From Sphingobacteriia bacterium (GTDB lineage Bacteria > Bacteroidota > Bacteroidia > Bacteroidales > UBA7960), in assembly GCA_011390575.1 (NCBI GenBank), contig JAABSE010000008.1, positions 1-64,000 of the forward strand: DNA of 64,000 nt, given 5' to 3'. The notes beneath the pieces were generated by a model that searched no databases, was not told the origin of the DNA, and saw only the letters and a program-made list of their open reading frames with translations. Each line of letters opens with the position of its first letter. Positions within the stretch are counted from its first letter, which is position 1. The position numbers were made by a program, and so were the translations under genes. Shown here one piece after another: positions 1 through 9,623 of this stretch.

Positions 1-797
1 CCCAGAAATACGCCGATAAATGTAGCAATGATAGGCCCCACATAAGGAATAATATTAAGCAGTCCGGCAAAAAATCCAATTACCAGGGCATTTGGCAACC
101 CAATGACCCACATGGCAAAACTAATCATCAGAAAAACCGAGGCCAGGTCTGTCAGCAATCCGGCAAAATAGCGCCTGAGCAAAACTTTGCTTTCACTGAG
201 TATTTCCCGGGCTTCTTCTTTATGGGGAGAAGGAGTAAAAAAGACAATAATATTGGAGAACAAATGCTTTTCTTTCAGGAAGAAAAAAGTAATGAAGCTG
301 ATGGCCAGAAAACCAAAAAATATTTCAATGACAAAATTGATAACCGAGTTGAAAATCAGTGAGAAACGGTCAAAGGTAGCAATGGCAATCAGTTCTGCAA
401 TAATTTTGCTTCCCAGGGTTTCTTCAGCATCCAGCAATGTCCATTCTTTGAGTTGAAATTCTAATTGCGAGAGCGGAGGCTCAAGGCTTTTACTGAGGGT
501 AGCAATGTCAAGTTCTGATACAAAAGCAGCCTGCGATGCCAGCAAAGGGAAGAAAAAGGTTACAAAGGTCAGAAATACTCCAATAATTAACAGCAACGTT
601 AAAAACGCACTTACCCCCAGGGGTATCCTGTATGAGCCAATATGAATGCGATGGAGAAAATCAGCAATCGGTTGCCCCAGCAACGATAATACCACCGAAA
701 TAATGATATAAAGCACTATCCTGAAAAAGTACCAGATAAACAGGCCTGATAATACCAATATCATCAATGCTATGATATTTTTCAACGTATTGTTCAT
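1..797 (-). CDS. AI-2E family transporter / PerM-like permease (C-terminus outside window)
   Basis: Partial gene. It starts at the ATG read from 797 down and is still open at base 1, giving about 265 residues. The translation opens MNNTLKNIIALMILVLSG and is strongly hydrophobic, with two N-terminal membrane helices, a mixed middle region (about residues 85-150) and further helices. The visible end contains NIIPYVGPIIATFIGVF, the conserved Pro-Tyr-x-Gly-Pro segment of the AI-2E/PerM (YdiK) permease family. Members of this family export small molecules or ions, and substrates are known for only a few, so the substrate here is unknown. The start lies 29 bp after the ribF stop on the same strand, so the two are probably co-transcribed. 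Family assignment is firm; function is inferred from family only. Confidence 0.85.
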   Translation of the reverse strand, partial: MNNTLKNIIALMILVLSGLFIWYFFRIVLYIIISVVLSLLGQPIADFLHRIHIGSYRIPLGVSAFLTLLLIIGVFLTFVTFFFPLLASQAAFVSELDIATLSKSLEPPLSQLEFQLKEWTLLDAEETLGSKIIAELIAIATFDRFSLIFNSVINFVIEIFFGFLAISFITFFFLKEKHLFSNIIVFFTPSPHKEEAREILSESKVLLRRYFAGLLTDLASVFLMISFAMWVIGLPNALVIGFFAGLLNIIPYVGPIIATFIGVFL

Positions 798-826
798 ATA
801 TCAGACTTTTGTTGTGGAAGAAAACC

Positions 827-1714
827 TTAGCTTAGAATCAGAAACTCATCCTCATTGGTGACAGATATATTGGCTTTATCAAGGCTTTTCAGGGCGTTTG
901 CCTTATCAATGCTTAATTGCTTTTTTAATTCCTCTAAAGAGGGGAATCGCATTTCATCCCTCAGGCGTCCTGTAAAGTGAAGGGTTACATCTTCTCCGTA
1001 CAATTCTTTTGAAAAGTCAAAAACATGAGCTTCAATGGTTACCTTGCTTAAATCGAGGGTTGGGCGTATGCCAATATTGATCATGGTCTTAAACCATTCT
1101 CCGTTGTATTTCAACAAACCGGCATATACGCCCATGGGAGGAATGAGCTTCCTGTTGTCATCGGGTTCGATATTTAAGGTGGGGTAACCCAGCTTGCGTC
1201 CGATTTTGTTACCGTAAACTACTTTACCATGCAGAGGGAAATAGTATCCAAGCTCCTTTTGCCAGTTAAAGTCTTCCATATCGTTAAAAGCCACAGACAG
1301 GAAGTTCTTCAGCAGAGAGGTATCCGTTCCTGACTCTTCAAGGCCACTTAGGAAAAAGGGCCCTTTATAAATCCCATGGCCACATGTATTGTTTTTCCTG
1401 AGTTCACTCAAAACCACCGGCCAATCTTTGGAGGAAACAGTAAGATAGTGATCAGATCCCAGTTGCCTGAGCAGGCCAATACGTTCGTGGGCACTAAGCA
1501 GCAAGGGATGTTGATCTCCAACCGGGTAAACATCCACGTACAACACATCACCATTTACCAACATGTTGATTTCCGGTAGTCGGGCAATGCATTTTCTCTG
1601 CATCTGAAAAAATGCACCTGCTACGATATGGCGAAAATCATTTTTCTCTATCTCTTTTATGCTGCTGTAATTTTGCAATGTTCTGAGGGTTTTAAATTTC
1701 GTAAGTGTATACAA
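827..1714 (-). CDS. ribF: RibF-like riboflavin kinase with degenerate FAD synthetase domain
   Basis: 295 residues. The C-terminal half (about 160-280) is a good riboflavin kinase domain: GKVVYGNKIGRKLGYPTLNI, then PPMGVYAG, INIGIRPT and the EAHVFDF segment, matching the ATP/flavin-binding core that phosphorylates riboflavin to FMN. The N-terminal half should be an FMN adenylyltransferase, but the GTFDGVHLGH nucleotide-binding motif and the ISSTxIR motif are both missing. Only weak structural echoes remain (for example DVLYVDVYPVG, and ERIGLLRQLGSDHYL where RibF has EKLELLxxLGVD). The enzyme should therefore make FMN but probably not FAD. A second intact RibF elsewhere in the genome is likely but cannot be seen here. 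The gene is upstream of the AI-2E permease gene on the same strand. Confidence 0.85.
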   Translation of the reverse strand: MYTLTKFKTLRTLQNYSSIKEIEKNDFRHIVAGAFFQMQRKCIARLPEINMLVNGDVLYVDVYPVGDQHPLLLSAHERIGLLRQLGSDHYLTVSSKDWPVVLSELRKNNTCGHGIYKGPFFLSGLEESGTDTSLLKNFLSVAFNDMEDFNWQKELGYYFPLHGKVVYGNKIGRKLGYPTLNIEPDDNRKLIPPMGVYAGLLKYNGEWFKTMINIGIRPTLDLSKVTIEAHVFDFSKELYGEDVTLHFTGRLRDEMRFPSLEELKKQLSIDKANALKSLDKANISVTNEDEFLILS

Positions 1715-1742
1715 AACTAAAAAATTAAATCATAAAAACTGT

Positions 1743-1905
1743 TTGTTGTGCGTCTGCTTGTAAATATATTTTCGGTCCCAATGTCGTTTCGTTCCAAATA
1801 TTCCGGAGGATTGATAACCCCGGGTTGTTTGCAAAGGGGACCAGAGCCCCGCTGGAAGCCCTGTAGTTTTAGTTTCGGCAATAGATAAGATTCAGCGCAT
1901 AACAA
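1743..1905. ncRNA. Candidate structured RNA (6S-like outline), strand unresolved
   Basis: This fills most of the 333-bp gap between ribF and atpD. The ends pair: 1743-1756 with 1893-1905 forms about 13 bp with one bulged T and one G-U pair. A second short helix, 1757-1761 with 1885-1889, follows, and an inner helix pairs 1774-1779 (GGTCCC) with 1837-1842. A long closed rod of about 160 nt with internal loops is the general outline of 6S RNA, but I cannot match a 6S consensus. Read on the plus strand the closing stem has a G-U pair where the minus strand has an A-C mismatch. On the minus strand the stem is followed by a short T run. A 74-codon open frame here has no recognisable protein character. 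Confidence 0.3.
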
Positions 1906-1970
1906 TTTAGCTAAAATAATGGCCCGATTGGGGAGAGTCATAATTATTATTTAAAATTACGTGATTTACG

Positions 1971-3556
<1,586 letters not shown>

Positions 3557-3560
3557 CAAT

Positions 3561-3797
3561 ATGTTTCTAAAAGTGATGTCGCCTAAAGAATTTATTTATG
3601 AAGGTGAAGTGGTGTTGGTTCAGTTTCCCGGTACCATGGGCTCTTTTGAAGTATTGCAAAATCACGCCCCATTGATTGCCCGCATTGACAAGGGAAAACT
3701 TAAAATCATTGATGAAGGCAGGAATAAATTTTTCCTGGAAGTTAGTCCGGGAATCGTAGAAATCAAGGACAATAAAATTATCGTGCTTATAGAATAG
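3561..3797 (+). CDS. atpC: F1Fo ATP synthase subunit epsilon (short form)
   Basis: 78 residues beginning MFLKVMSPKEFIYEGEV. This is the N-terminal beta-sandwich of the epsilon subunit (VQFPGTMGSFEVLQNHAPLIA is the typical core), which links the rotor's gamma subunit to the c-ring. The C-terminal helical hairpin that inhibits ATP hydrolysis in many bacteria (full length about 130-140 residues) is absent. Short forms are normal in Bacteroidota. It starts 4 bp after atpD and is followed by a strong terminator, so atpDC is a two-gene unit. Confidence 0.95.
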   Translation: MFLKVMSPKEFIYEGEVVLVQFPGTMGSFEVLQNHAPLIARIDKGKLKIIDEGRNKFFLEVSPGIVEIKDNKIIVLIE

Positions 3798-3850
3798 CTC
3801 CATCTCCATTAGAAAAAATCAGATTTTTTATTCTTGTTTTACAACGGATT

Positions 3851-3885
3851 GCCCCTCAGACCACATTTTCTGAGGGGCTTATTTG
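3851..3885 (+). terminator. Intrinsic terminator after atpDC
   Basis: GCCCCTCAG (3851-3859) pairs with CTGAGGGGC (3870-3878) across a 10-nt loop, and a T-rich stretch follows. It lies between atpC and recJ. Confidence 0.85.
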
Positions 3886-3922
3886 TATGGGATTTATTAT
3901 CTTTACCAAAACTAAAATAATA

Positions 3923-5671
3923 ATGGAAAAAAGATGGGTAGTAAAAGACCTTGCCAATGAGGAAATAACAAAAAAATTATCGGAATCGCTCAATGTAGAT
4001 ATTATACTTGCCAATCTGTTGGTTCAGAGGGGAGTAAATAGTTTTGTTGAAGCCAAAGAGTTTTTCCGCCCTTCACTGGATAGTTTGCATAATCCTTTTT
4101 TGATTAAAGATATGGATAAGGCCATAGAAAGGATTGAGCAGGCAATCAATGCCGGGGAACGGATCATGGTTTACGGAGATTATGATGTGGATGGTACCAC
4201 TGCAGTTGCTCTCACCTATGCATTCCTGAGTGATTTTCATGATAAAATCGATTTTTATATTCCCGACCGCTACAAGGAAGGATATGGTATTTCTCTGGAA
4301 GGTATTGACTTTGCGGAGAAGAACAACATAAAGCTTATTATTGCACTCGATTGTGGTATCAAGGCCATTAATCAGGTTAACTATGCTGCAGCAAAAGGGA
4401 TAGACTTCATCATTTGTGACCACCACAGGCCCGGAGATGAACTGCCTGATGCCGTGGCGGTAATTGATCCCAAAAGGGAAGATTGCTCCTATCCGTTTAA
4501 GGAGCTTTCCGGATGTGGATTGGGATTTAAACTGGCGCAGGCCTATTATCAGAAAAAAAGACTCCCTTTTGAAGAACTTAAAAAGTTCCTTGATCTTGTT
4601 GCAGTGAGTATTGCTGCCGATATTGTACCCATTATGGGAGAAAACCGGATCCTGGCCTATTATGGTTTGGAACGGCTCAATTTTCATCCCCGGGCCGGTT
4701 TCGAAAGCATCCTTTTCTACAGCAATATCATCCGCAAAAGTCAGTCTTGCGAAAAAACAGTCTTCACACGGGAAATCAATATCGGTGATGCCGTATTTCT
4801 CATTGGGCCCCGAATCAATGCCGCAGGGCGCATAGAGAGCGGAAATGCAGCGGTTGAGCTTTTGCTCTGCGAACGAATGGGCGAAACCCATAAGTTGAGC
4901 CAGAACATCAATGATAACAATACCGAAAGGCGCAGTCTCGATACTGAAATCACCCGGCAGGCGCTGGAAATGATAGATAACAACCCCGAATTGCAAAACA
5001 GTAAGTCTACCGTGCTTTTTAATGCAGAATGGCACAAGGGGGTTATAGGAATTGTGGCCTCACGGCTTACAGAGTCCTATTACCGACCCACCATAATCCT
5101 GACCGAATCCAATGGGGTAATAACTGGCTCGGCCCGTTCGGTGAAAGATTTTGATGTATATGATGCCATTGATGCCTGCAGCAATTATCTTGACCATTTT
5201 GGCGGACACAAATATGCAGCCGGGTTAAGCCTGAAGCCCGAAAACCTGGAAAACTTTCGCAAGGCTTTTGAGGAAACTGTCGCCAGCACTATTACTGACA
5301 GGATGCTCGTTCCTGAGATTGAAATTGATGCGGAACTAAAACTTTCACAGATTACTCCTAAATTTTTCAGGATTCTTCGTCAGTTCGGGCCTCACGGCCC
5401 CGCAAACATGAGTCCGGTATTTCTCACCAGGGGGGTAATTGACAAAAACACTGCAAGAGTGGTTGGTCAAAAGCATCTGAAGGTTACCGTCAGCCATCCC
5501 GATGAACCGGGTGTGAGCTTCAGTGGCATCGCTTTCCAGCAGGCGCATCACTTCGATGCTGTTGTGTGGGGAAAATATTTTGATATTGTGTACCAGATTG
5601 AAGAAAACGAGTGGAATGGATCCCGCAATCTGCAGCTTAACATCAAGGATATCAAAACTTACCTCAAATAG
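3923..5671 (+). CDS. recJ: Single-stranded-DNA-specific exonuclease RecJ
   Basis: 582 residues. 5'-3' exonuclease on single-stranded DNA, used in recombinational and mismatch repair. The DHH-family metal-binding motifs are all present: GDYDVDGTTA (about residue 84), ALDCGI, DHHRPGD (about 165) and AVIDPK. The DHHA1 domain follows, with INAAGRI and GGHKYAAGLS (about 425), then a C-terminal OB-like domain. The start is taken at MEKRWVVKDL. The frame is open 12 codons further upstream, but that stretch abuts the atpC terminator. The stop is only 80 bp from trpS, which has its own promoter-like motif. Length is normal for the family. Confidence 0.96.
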   Translation: MEKRWVVKDLANEEITKKLSESLNVDIILANLLVQRGVNSFVEAKEFFRPSLDSLHNPFLIKDMDKAIERIEQAINAGERIMVYGDYDVDGTTAVALTYAFLSDFHDKIDFYIPDRYKEGYGISLEGIDFAEKNNIKLIIALDCGIKAINQVNYAAAKGIDFIICDHHRPGDELPDAVAVIDPKREDCSYPFKELSGCGLGFKLAQAYYQKKRLPFEELKKFLDLVAVSIAADIVPIMGENRILAYYGLERLNFHPRAGFESILFYSNIIRKSQSCEKTVFTREINIGDAVFLIGPRINAAGRIESGNAAVELLLCERMGETHKLSQNINDNNTERRSLDTEITRQALEMIDNNPELQNSKSTVLFNAEWHKGVIGIVASRLTESYYRPTIILTESNGVITGSARSVKDFDVYDAIDACSNYLDHFGGHKYAAGLSLKPENLENFRKAFEETVASTITDRMLVPEIEIDAELKLSQITPKFFRILRQFGPHGPANMSPVFLTRGVIDKNTARVVGQKHLKVTVSHPDEPGVSFSGIAFQQAHHFDAVVWGKYFDIVYQIEENEWNGSRNLQLNIKDIKTYLK

Positions 5672-5673
5672 TC

Positions 5674-5681
5674 TATCTTTG
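5674..5681 (+). promoter_or_regulatory. Candidate -7 element for trpS (TATCTTTG)
   Basis: Exact match to the Bacteroidota -7 consensus TAnnTTTG, overlapping the base after the recJ stop and about 70 nt before the trpS ATG. No convincing -33 TTG is visible at the usual distance. Confidence 0.4.
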
Positions 5682-5751
5682 CAAACTGATTTTTTATCGT
5701 AATATTTGTCTGTACAAATTCTTACATAAACCTTATTTATCAATTCAATCA

Positions 5752-6747
5752 ATGGAAACAGTATTAAGTGGCATCCGATCTACCGGCAACCTGCACCTGG
5801 GCAACTACTTTGGTGCTATCAAAAATTTTATCAAAATGCAGCATGAACATCGCTGTTATTTCTTTATAGCCGATTACCATTCGCTGACAACGCATCCCAC
5901 ACCTGAAGATTTGCATCAAAACGTAAAACAGGTGCTGGTAGAATACCTGGCAGCAGGAATTGATCCCGAAGTGGCCACCCTGTACATCCAGAGCGATGTG
6001 CCCGAAGTGGCAGAGTTATACCTGTTGCTCAATATGAATGCATACATGGGTGAGCTGGAACGTTGTACTACGTTTAAAGATAAGGCACGAAAACAGTCCG
6101 ACAACATCAATGCAGGATTGCTTACTTATCCTGTGCTTATGGCGGCCGATATCCTTATTCACCGGGCAACCAAGGTGCCTGTTGGAAAAGATCAGGAGCA
6201 ACATCTGGAAATGGCCCGCACTTTTGGGAAACGTTTTAACAGAATGTATAACAATGAATATTTCCCCGAACCTTATGCATTCAATTTTGGAGTAGATCTG
6301 ATCAAAATTCCCGGACTTGACGGAAGCACCAAAATGGGGAAATCAGAGGGTGAAGGCAATGCCGTTTTTCTGGCCGATGATCCTAAAACCATTCAGAAAA
6401 AAATTATGCGTGCCGTAACCGACAGCGGCCCCACAGAAAAGAATCAGCCCAAACCCCAGGCCATTGAGAATATCTTCAACATTATGCAGGTGGTTTCAAC
6501 CCAGGATACCCTGAACTATTTTGAAGACAAATACAACAGTTGCGAAATTCGCTATGGCGATATGAAAAAACAACTGGCAGAGGATGTCATCGCATTTACG
6601 GCACCGCTCAGGGAGAAAATTCTTGAAATCGGTGCTGATGATGTGTATCTTAGCAAAGTAGCAAGAATGGGCGCTGAAAAAGCACGGGAAAGTGCTGCCA
6701 AAACCGTAAAAGAAGTTCGGGAAATTATCGGTTTCAAACCGTTTTGA
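5752..6747 (+). CDS. trpS: Tryptophanyl-tRNA synthetase
   Basis: 331 residues. Class I aminoacyl-tRNA synthetase that charges tRNA-Trp in the cytoplasm. The HIGH-type motif reads HLGNYFG in SGIRSTGNLHLGNYFG, and the KMSKS loop reads STKMGKSEG (KMGKS). FIADYHSLTT and the GKDQEQHLEMAR segment are typical of bacterial TrpRS. Length is normal for the family and no key motif is missing. No tryptophan genes are nearby. Confidence 0.98.
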   Translation: METVLSGIRSTGNLHLGNYFGAIKNFIKMQHEHRCYFFIADYHSLTTHPTPEDLHQNVKQVLVEYLAAGIDPEVATLYIQSDVPEVAELYLLLNMNAYMGELERCTTFKDKARKQSDNINAGLLTYPVLMAADILIHRATKVPVGKDQEQHLEMARTFGKRFNRMYNNEYFPEPYAFNFGVDLIKIPGLDGSTKMGKSEGEGNAVFLADDPKTIQKKIMRAVTDSGPTEKNQPKPQAIENIFNIMQVVSTQDTLNYFEDKYNSCEIRYGDMKKQLAEDVIAFTAPLREKILEIGADDVYLSKVARMGAEKARESAAKTVKEVREIIGFKPF

Positions 6748-6833
6748 TACAACAATGACGTACATTTGATACCGTTACCCTGAGCCATAAATGCTGTAAT
6801 ATATTAACCCTGTAAAACACTAAATATAGATTT

Positions 6834-7166
6834 ATGAAGCCCTGGAAAAGTCTTTCCGGCATAGCATCATGGGCGATGCGGCTGGCGCTTGTAGTTTTTA
6901 TTTACCATCGGTTTTTCGGCATATTTATGCAATTCAACCTCTCCGCACAAGGTTTCTGGTTTGCAGCGGGATTTATAGTCTTTGGGTTGCTGCTGCTTAT
7001 CGGAGGATTCACAAAAAATTCACTTACTGTGATTGCCGGATTGGGTTTATTCATATTGTCAGTGATGCAACTGGTAACAGGCTACCAGGGATTTTCAGGT
7101 ATTCTGGTGCAGTGGTTGATCATCTGCTCCCTGTCACTTTATTTTTTATCAAACGGAAACAAATAA
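6834..7166 (+). CDS. Small integral membrane protein, unrecognised
   Basis: 110 residues with about four hydrophobic segments (roughly 9-28, 34-55, 60-80 and 86-104). No motif allows a family call; the overall look recalls small DoxX-like membrane proteins, but this is weak. The stop is 9 bp before the hflX start, so it is probably transcribed with hflX. The compact length, lack of charged loops and good reading frame make it a real gene rather than a chance frame. Confidence 0.7.
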   Translation: MKPWKSLSGIASWAMRLALVVFIYHRFFGIFMQFNLSAQGFWFAAGFIVFGLLLLIGGFTKNSLTVIAGLGLFILSVMQLVTGYQGFSGILVQWLIICSLSLYFLSNGNK

Positions 7167-7175
7167 CAGTATCAA

Positions 7176-8420
7176 ATGCCAAAGGATATAACAACAGCGA
7201 AAGAAAAGGAAAAGGTTGTACTGGTAGGAGTTATTCTTGGGCGACAGTCAGAAGAAACTGCAGAGGAGTATCTTGACGAGCTTGAATTTCTGGTGGATAC
7301 AGCCGGAGGGGTTGCCCTGAAACGTTTTACCCAGAAACTGGATAAGCCGGATAAAACTACTTTTATCGGCAAAGGAAAACTGGAAGAAGTAAAGGAGTAT
7401 ATCAGCGAGCACGAGATTGATATTCTGATATTCGATGATGAATTGTCTCCCTCCCAGCAACGCAACGTGGAAAAGGCTGTAAAATGCCGTGTGCTCGACC
7501 GTAGCAACCTGATTCTTGATATTTTTGCCCTGCGTGCCCGATCGGCCAATGCCCGCACCCAGGTGGAGCTGGCACAATACCAGTACCTGCTGCCACGACT
7601 GGCCGGCATGTGGACACACCTGGAAAGACAAAAAGGGGGTATCGGGATGAAAGGACCCGGTGAAAGGGAGATTGAAACCGACCGCCGTATTGTTCGCGAT
7701 CGCATAGCACTGCTCAAAAAGAAACTCGAACAAATTGATAAGCAAAAAGCTACCCAACGCTCCAACCGGGGAAGCCTGGTGAGGGTTGCCCTTGTAGGAT
7801 ATACCAATGTGGGAAAATCCACCATAATGAACATGCTCAGCAAATCAGAAGTATTTGCTGAGGATAAACTCTTTGCCACCCTGGATACTACCGTGAGAAA
7901 AGTGGTGATAGAAACGCTTCCTTTTCTCCTTTCTGATACCGTTGGGTTTATCAGAAAATTACCCCACCACCTCATAGACTCCTTCAAATCAACACTCGAT
8001 GAGGTAAGAGAAGCAGATATTTTGCTGCACGTAGTGGATATTTCCCACCCCAACTTTGAAGAACAAATCGCTGTGGTGAAGGAAACCCTCAACGATATTC
8101 TGGGTGAAGACCAGAAAGAAACCATAATGGTTTTCAATAAAATTGACAACTATTCTTTCGTGGAAAAAGAGGAAGACGATCTCACTCCGGCTACCAAAGA
8201 AAATCTGAGTCTGGAAGAATTGAAGCAAACCTGGATGGCTCAGGAAAACGCTCCCTGTATTTTCATTTCTGCAAAGAAGAAGGAAAATTTTGAGCGTTTC
8301 AGAAGAATTCTTTATGAGCATGTGCTGGCCATACACAAGGTAAGATATCCCTATGATGTGCCACTTTATAAACCCTGGGGAATAGATGATGAATCAAAAG
8401 ATGAAGACGCTGAAGTTTAA
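7176..8420 (+). CDS. hflX: GTPase HflX
   Basis: 414 residues. Ribosome-associated GTPase that splits stalled or heat-damaged 70S ribosomes. The N-terminal HflX domain (about 20-180) carries FIGKGKLEEV, the RARSANARTQVELAQ region and the glycine-rich GGIGMKGPGEREIETDRR helix lead-in. The G domain has the P-loop GYTNVGKS (about residue 208), the DTVGFIRKLPHHL switch II and FNKID (G4). The C-terminus is acidic. It sits 9 bp after a small membrane protein gene. All GTPase motifs are intact. Confidence 0.97.
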   Translation: MPKDITTAKEKEKVVLVGVILGRQSEETAEEYLDELEFLVDTAGGVALKRFTQKLDKPDKTTFIGKGKLEEVKEYISEHEIDILIFDDELSPSQQRNVEKAVKCRVLDRSNLILDIFALRARSANARTQVELAQYQYLLPRLAGMWTHLERQKGGIGMKGPGEREIETDRRIVRDRIALLKKKLEQIDKQKATQRSNRGSLVRVALVGYTNVGKSTIMNMLSKSEVFAEDKLFATLDTTVRKVVIETLPFLLSDTVGFIRKLPHHLIDSFKSTLDEVREADILLHVVDISHPNFEEQIAVVKETLNDILGEDQKETIMVFNKIDNYSFVEKEEDDLTPATKENLSLEELKQTWMAQENAPCIFISAKKKENFERFRRILYEHVLAIHKVRYPYDVPLYKPWGIDDESKDEDAEV

Positions 8421-8510
8421 ACTGTTATTCCCTGGAGCTTTCAGATTGCTGTCAGTAAAACAGGGAAAACCCGGCACTTTAAAGGCGTATTGATTGCCAA
8501 ACCCACACTT

Positions 8511-9557
8511 ATGAAACATAAAAATCTGGTCATTCTTACCTGCAGAGACAAGTTTTTCGGGCAAACAAGAAAGCCCTGGACGAGTCTGGATGTGGACAAA
8601 ATAGCTGAGAACATCCGGGAAAAAGGTTATGAGGTAGAACTGTATGATTTTCATGAGATTATCAATTCGGACTTAAACTTACAGGACAAAACTATCATTT
8701 ATGCATTTTCGCAAAAAGACAATTACAGGGCATATATCAACGATATTGTTTTCCAGCTCTCAAAGCGTAATCAAGTAATTCCTTCATACGATCTTCTGAA
8801 ATGCCATGAAAATAAGGGATACCAGGAGATTTACAAAAAAGAAATCGGGTTGGAGAGTTTGCCGGCAACTTATTATTCATCTTACAAAGAAGTAGATTTT
8901 GCAAGCTTATCCTATCCCATCGTTCTAAAAACCACGCAAGGAACCAATGGCAAGGGTGTGTACCTGATAAAAACACCCGATGAGGTGCCGGAGGTAATCA
9001 GCAAAATTGTAAAGAAAACGAGTGTATGGACAAAAGCAGATTTTTTCAGAAGGAAGTACTTCAGGAAGAAAAAATTCCCGGAGTATCCTGGCTTTTCCGA
9101 CAGTAAAGATTTGCAGGAATACAAAGAATACCTCAGGGAAGAGCAGAACTTCATCATACAACAATACATCCCCGATCTGGATTTTGATTACCGGGTTTTG
9201 ATTGCATTTGATCGCTACTATATAATGAAAAGATCAGTGAAAAAGGGTGATTTCAGGGCCAGTGGATCTAAGCTTTTTGGGTTTGACACCCGGCCTGACG
9301 AATCCTTATTAAACTTTGCCCGGTTCGTTTATGAGAAGTTTGACTCCCCGTTTTTATCCATCGATGTGTTATTCAACGGGAAAGATTATTTCCTGGTTGA
9401 ATACCAGGCCCTGCATTTTGGTATGAGCGTGGTGATGAAATCTGCTGGTTTTTTCCATAAGCAGGCAGGAGAGGGCTCCTGGGAGTTTAAGAAGGAGAAG
9501 CCTGATGCTGAAAATGTATTTGCAAGAACATTTGTTTCCTATTTAGAGAAAAACTGA
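8511..9557 (+). CDS. ATP-grasp domain protein at the edge of a glycan gene cluster
   Basis: 348 residues, starting at the ATG read as MKHKNLVILTCRD. A TTG 7 codons upstream is possible but less likely. The middle and C-terminus have the ATP-grasp outline: IVLKTTQGTNGKGVYLI is the glycine-rich ATP loop, QQYIPDLDFDYRVLIA the next strand set, and SIDVLFNGKDYFLVEYQALHFG the metal-binding segment. In that segment the usual Glu-x-Asn of RimK-type ligases reads Glu-Tyr-Gln. ATP-grasp enzymes join a carboxylate, via an acyl phosphate, to an amine or similar group. The substrate is unknown. It lies 66 bp upstream of a glycosyltransferase gene, so modification of a surface polymer is a reasonable guess only. 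Confidence 0.75.
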   Translation: MKHKNLVILTCRDKFFGQTRKPWTSLDVDKIAENIREKGYEVELYDFHEIINSDLNLQDKTIIYAFSQKDNYRAYINDIVFQLSKRNQVIPSYDLLKCHENKGYQEIYKKEIGLESLPATYYSSYKEVDFASLSYPIVLKTTQGTNGKGVYLIKTPDEVPEVISKIVKKTSVWTKADFFRRKYFRKKKFPEYPGFSDSKDLQEYKEYLREEQNFIIQQYIPDLDFDYRVLIAFDRYYIMKRSVKKGDFRASGSKLFGFDTRPDESLLNFARFVYEKFDSPFLSIDVLFNGKDYFLVEYQALHFGMSVVMKSAGFFHKQAGEGSWEFKKEKPDAENVFARTFVSYLEKN

Positions 9558-9623
9558 TGTCGCTTTGCTTTCCGGAGTAAAGGATTTGATTTTATTTGTA
9601 TCATTCAACTTTTAGCAGCTGCC

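Noticed and set aside
1717-1941. 74-codon open frame on the minus strand between ribF and atpD
   Set aside because: Composition is not protein-like, it ends in random-looking sequence, and the region folds as a possible structured RNA.
4073-5035. 320-codon antisense frame within recJ
   Set aside because: RecJ motifs on the plus strand are complete; the antisense translation shows no family features.
7172-8149. 325-codon antisense frame within hflX
   Set aside because: Ser/Arg-rich translation typical of an antisense shadow; hflX on the plus strand is complete.
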